A DNA stretch of 64,000 bases. It comes from Ceriagrion tenellum. Taxonomy: Eukaryota > Arthropoda > Insecta > Odonata > Coenagrionidae. Each line of letters opens with the position of its first letter. The first letter of the stretch is position 1. The DNA lies in assembly GCA_963169105.1 (NCBI GenBank), contig OY720633.1, positions 33,930,795 through 33,994,794 on the forward strand. The letters are read 5' to 3'. Under the pieces are notes generated by a model. That model saw nothing but the letters and a program-made list of their open reading frames with translations, was not told where the DNA came from and made no database searches. Shown piece by piece: positions 60,261 to 64,000 of the stretch. A program made the position numbers and the translations under genes.

Positions 60261-62390
60261 GTGCCTGGATATTGATGAAGGAAAACTTCAGCATGCTTAC
60301 GGTTATAGATTTCCAACTAATTTATCCTTATATACTTAACGTTTTATATTTTTTCCGAGGTTTATGATGATGAAAGTAAACTGAGCACCACTGTTTCGCA
60401 AATATGCATGTATATTTCTTTTCTCTTTCGACCGTGATTTCTATTCTCTGCATCAACTGCAGAATTTTTTTCGTGAAATTGCAGTGTTCACCGACCCATA
60501 AAGAAGTATAAGTTAAGCCCAAGATGTCACTGTAACGTTTCATATTTAATTATTGATATTTATGTTGTTAGGGGGTTGTTGATGAGAGGAGAGAAAGGAT
60601 TGTTGAGGGAGAGAAGAAAAGGGAAGGTGGCTCGAAGTAGTTAGGCAAAAAGAAACTGTATCTTTAAGAAAATAAATAGGATTTGGAACAAAAAAAACGT
60701 CTGACGTTACATCACCAAGACTCATGGATATTGAGTTAATGACCAAAATAAATAGAAGTCACATTCCTCATTAATTTCTCAAGCACGCCCTTGTCAATCG
60801 GCCAAATAGATGTGACGAGGGTTTTTTACAAGCATATTTAGCACAATGGCAAAATTTCCTGTTTTTTGTAAATTATGAGGTTATATTTGCAATAGAAATA
60901 CGAAATAACAATCCCTGATGTACAGTCATACCAATATTTTTGTTCTTCAATAATATTGGGCCAGTATTCTTGATTAAAATACTCACTCATCGTTACTACT
61001 GGATCTGTCTTAAGATCTATATCTGCCTCGTCCCTAAAAACTAATCAGTTAAAATTCGATTTATCCCTGTTAAGATAATTTGGCGGAAAAAAGAGGGTCT
61101 CTCGAACTTTTTTTGTAATGTGTTATATTTTATCAATTATTTGTTAGCTTTACTAGTCTTCTTTACTAGCTTTTTTCTTTACTAGCGCATCAACATCATG
61201 TGGGAACCGCTTCCAAATATAGTGACATCGGAATTTGGAAAATATCCTCAAACATAATTTCAAAAATTCTTGATGTATGTATATTATTGAGTTGTAGGCA
61301 GGCAGAAGAGTAACTACGGATGCTTTCTCTATAAAAGGCAGTGTTAGGGGTTATAAAAAGTAATTAAACATAGGAAAAACAGGTCTCTTGCATAATAAAA
61401 ATTGTGGCTGGTAATGATGGATGACTGGAGTCTTATATAAATTCAATTTATTAGAGGACAAGTTGCAGAAGTCATTTTAAAAGAGTCACCACGCTGGGGT
61501 AACGCGAATTTGAGAAATTTAAGAGGAAAATATTATCAGCCAGAACTTTGGTGCGGACCCAGATGCCTCTCCGAGTTCACAGGCATGCATTAACTGTATC
61601 TTCCTTTCAAAGTCAACTTCGAACGATACCATGCTCATGCAAAGAGATTGTCTGAGGAGGAGTTTTAGTTTTAAAAGGAATCATGCAAAAGCCATAGAAA
61701 GAATAATTCTCTGAACAGCTGGGCCTTGATTAAACTAATTTATCTGCAGGTAGCATATTCCCTTGTATTTTGATTTCATTTAGTTAAAAATAAATTTTTC
61801 CATTTAAGTAAATGCTTCCTTGCCGCATGAATACAAAATATCAGCTGCAAACAGCTTCACTTGATGACCCGCAAATGATTTCAAAAATGACGTTCTTCCT
61901 AGTTGATCGAATTATAAATATTGTCTGCCTGAATTTGAAATGAAATGTAAAGAAAGCATGTTTAGGGCCTTTCATTAACAGTCAGATAATATTTTTGCGT
62001 ATACTACCTATAAATTATTATTTAAAACTGATTAAGGATTTGGCATTGGAATGAAAGGTTTCCGTAGTACTATCCTCAGTTATTTTATATAATAACCTCT
62101 TATACGCCCTAAACGGTCTTAGCTTTTGACTACAAATTATGGTAATGTAATAAAGTGGTAGAAGTGGATGTTATTTCCACAAAAGAAATGAGTTTTTTAG
62201 CCTTGAATGTTCCCATAACTCAGAAGATATTTAGCCTCTTATCAATTTATTGACTTTCAAATATTTTGTCATTTTCACTTGAGCTATCGAATGGCATCTT
62301 TAATATTGCGTGAGGGAAAATGCTCGTTCTGGAGTGATCACTTATTCGGCAAACATTAGCGAAGGGTTTTGGTAATCAGTGTTATGGGAG
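60261..62390. other. AT-rich non-coding stretch
   Basis: No recognisable gene or element. Confidence 0.45.
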
Positions 62391-63100
62391 GGCTCGAATC
62401 AATGAGGCGTTCTCCGCCTGTGCCAGGGTAATTTTTCTGCCGCCACCGCATCCACTGCAACTTATCTCCGTTTTCGCTTTTTATATTCCCCATCTTAACA
62501 GCCACTCTTTCCATTCTTCTCTTTCAATCACTTCCCCTGCTCCTCGGCTTCCGTTTCTCTTCCGACCTTTTACCCAAACCCCTCTCCCAGGACACAATTA
62601 ATGGGCAGTTTGAAGAATTTAAGGGCCTCCGAACCACAGATCCAGCTCTAATGCTTCATCATTTCCTTCCCGTTTTTCTCTCTAATATACCTCCACTCTT
62701 CCTCTCCCCAGTTCATTGTTCCCGTCTATCGGCCTCCCTACGCTTCTTTCCCTCTCCACCCTCTTTGTTCTTATCGGAAGGGATTTAACAGCTCTTAAGC
62801 GAGGGCTAAATGCGAACGCAAAATTCTAAATCCCCTCCCTCCTTTCCCTCCGCGTAAAACCCAGGGAATCACCGATTCCCTCCTTCCTCTCCCTCATCTT
62901 TCTTGCCTTTCTTCGAGAAGTCATTAAGGGACGCCTTTTCCTCTTCTCATCCTAAGTTTCCCGCTCACCGTGCCGCCCATCTCTTCTTTATATGTATGCG
63001 TATAAGGGAGGATTCGAAGGCAGATCTTCCTCTCCTTCCCATGCCTCTTCGGCGGCTCCTTTCCTCTCTCTCTTTCTAAGGATCCCAATTCTCCGCTCTA
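62391..63100. promoter_or_regulatory. Pyrimidine-rich, GC-elevated block
   Basis: The plus strand is C/T-rich over 700 bp, ending in a 78-codon frame (62,992-63,228) that lacks motifs. It resembles the other islands in composition. Function is unknown. Confidence 0.2.
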
Positions 63101-64000
63101 CATCATTATGCAGGCACAGTCTTGATGTCACAGTGAGCTACGACATTTGCGGAGAAAAAAATGCTTTATGTTGGAGACAGCACATTAGTGTTTTCCAGCT
63201 TCTTGCAGATGAGATGGGCAAATGTTGAGGTCGCGAAAACGTATCAGTTATTTGAAATCAAGGGAAACGACAATTTAGTTCTTTTCGTCATGAAAATAAC
63301 GGTGTAATGAGGAGTTCTATTAGAGTGATAGAATACCTAGAACAGTTTTTACACTCATCTAAGCACCATTATTCAAATACTAGTAATATCGCTTCAACAG
63401 CCTTTTTGTGCTTTATTTCCAGGTTTGCATTTCAGAACTTCAAATAAAAAGTAAACTGTCATCTCTGAGCCATCACTTTCAGTTTGCAGTTAGCTCCGAG
63501 TGCTCCTTGTTGGCTACACAAAGAATTTTTGCGCTGTTATCATAAGAGGAGGGTTCTGATGTGGAATATTTATCCTGTAATTTAAACATTTTAAGGAATG
63601 TCATTTAACTATTTACGCGCCTCGGCTTCGTGAGCGATACTGTTCTAGATAATTTAGTCGCACTCAAGATGTCTTTTAATCTTTTTTAATCTCAGTCTTT
63701 TCGAGATTTTCATATCAATGAGTCACTTACCATTATATAGAAAAATTAGCTTGTATAATATCTTATAAAAAATAGCTTATATTCTCGGGACTACTAGTTA
63801 ATATTTAACCCCTTCGATTGCTTCATTTTCCACGTGTGTATCCCGAGAAAATATGATGGAATAAGGAAATTGATTTCATCGTTCAAATGATGACACATTC
63901 CGCTTTCGATGCAGCTCGGATAAAAATATTATATTCTATAATCGATATTGATGGCGCAAAAACAATGTGAATTCAAGGGAAGCGCACTAAACGCGATATA
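63101..64000. other. AT-rich non-coding stretch to window end
   Basis: Nothing recognised. Confidence 0.45.

Noticed and set aside
1..64000. CRISPR arrays, bacterial operons or ribosome binding sites
   Set aside because: The window is eukaryotic; no regularly spaced repeat array or prokaryotic gene arrangement is present.

Overview
This is eukaryotic, almost certainly arthropod and probably insect, genomic DNA. It is AT-rich, has no dense gene layout, and no complete host gene can be read in it. The recognisable content is mostly transposable-element debris: non-LTR retrotransposons of RTE-like and CR1/L2-like type, tRNA-derived SINEs, MITEs, a mariner-like N-terminal fragment and one nearly intact DNA transposon. 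The insect assignment rests on this mixture and is an inference; I cannot name the species.

Layout. 1-4.4 kb is non-coding with a GC-rich island near 2 kb and a polypyrimidine tract near 4 kb. 4.47-5.55 kb is a decayed CR1-like element. 9.68-10.31 kb (-) and 10.48-10.89 kb (+) are two RTE-like 3' fragments. 12.52-13.39 kb is a hAT-type MITE with an 8-bp target duplication; a piece of the same CR1-like family sits inside it, flanked by two copies of the MITE's own 5' end. 19.9-20.3 kb is a mariner-like fragment. 23.2-23.8 kb holds a SINE and a duplicated CR1 3' end. 24.1-25.2 kb is a strongly strand-asymmetric G-rich island and 28.2-28.9 kb a C-rich one. 29.06-29.35 kb is a fragment of a second CR1-like family. 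29.6-32.5 kb is the largest RTE-like copy (endonuclease plus reverse transcriptase, minus strand), with two consecutive short hairpins just upstream.

35.3-35.7 kb is a CpG-rich block with a weak candidate first exon. 36.49-36.66 kb is a pogo-like MITE. 38,778-42,775 is the centrepiece: a 3,998-bp transposon with a perfect 8-bp target duplication, 358-bp terminal inverted repeats differing at about one base, and a broken transposase with CxxH and RW motifs that suggest a divergent hAT-like family. A second, inward-reading open frame begins inside the right inverted repeat. 43.4-45.1 kb is a CR1-like element. 49.1-49.7, 54.4-55.1 and 58.4-58.6 kb are three copies of one RTE-like family.

The best host-gene candidate is a 186-bp minus-strand segment at 55,242-55,427 with matching splice sites, symmetric phase and a short polyglutamine run. 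GC-rich islands at 51.2-52.4 and 56.1-57.6 kb flank it and may be regulatory. The window therefore reads as intergenic or intronic DNA with possible exons and promoters, colonised by several waves of elements. The transposon at 38.8 kb is the youngest by inverted-repeat identity. All retroelement copies seen are disabled by stops, frameshifts or truncation.
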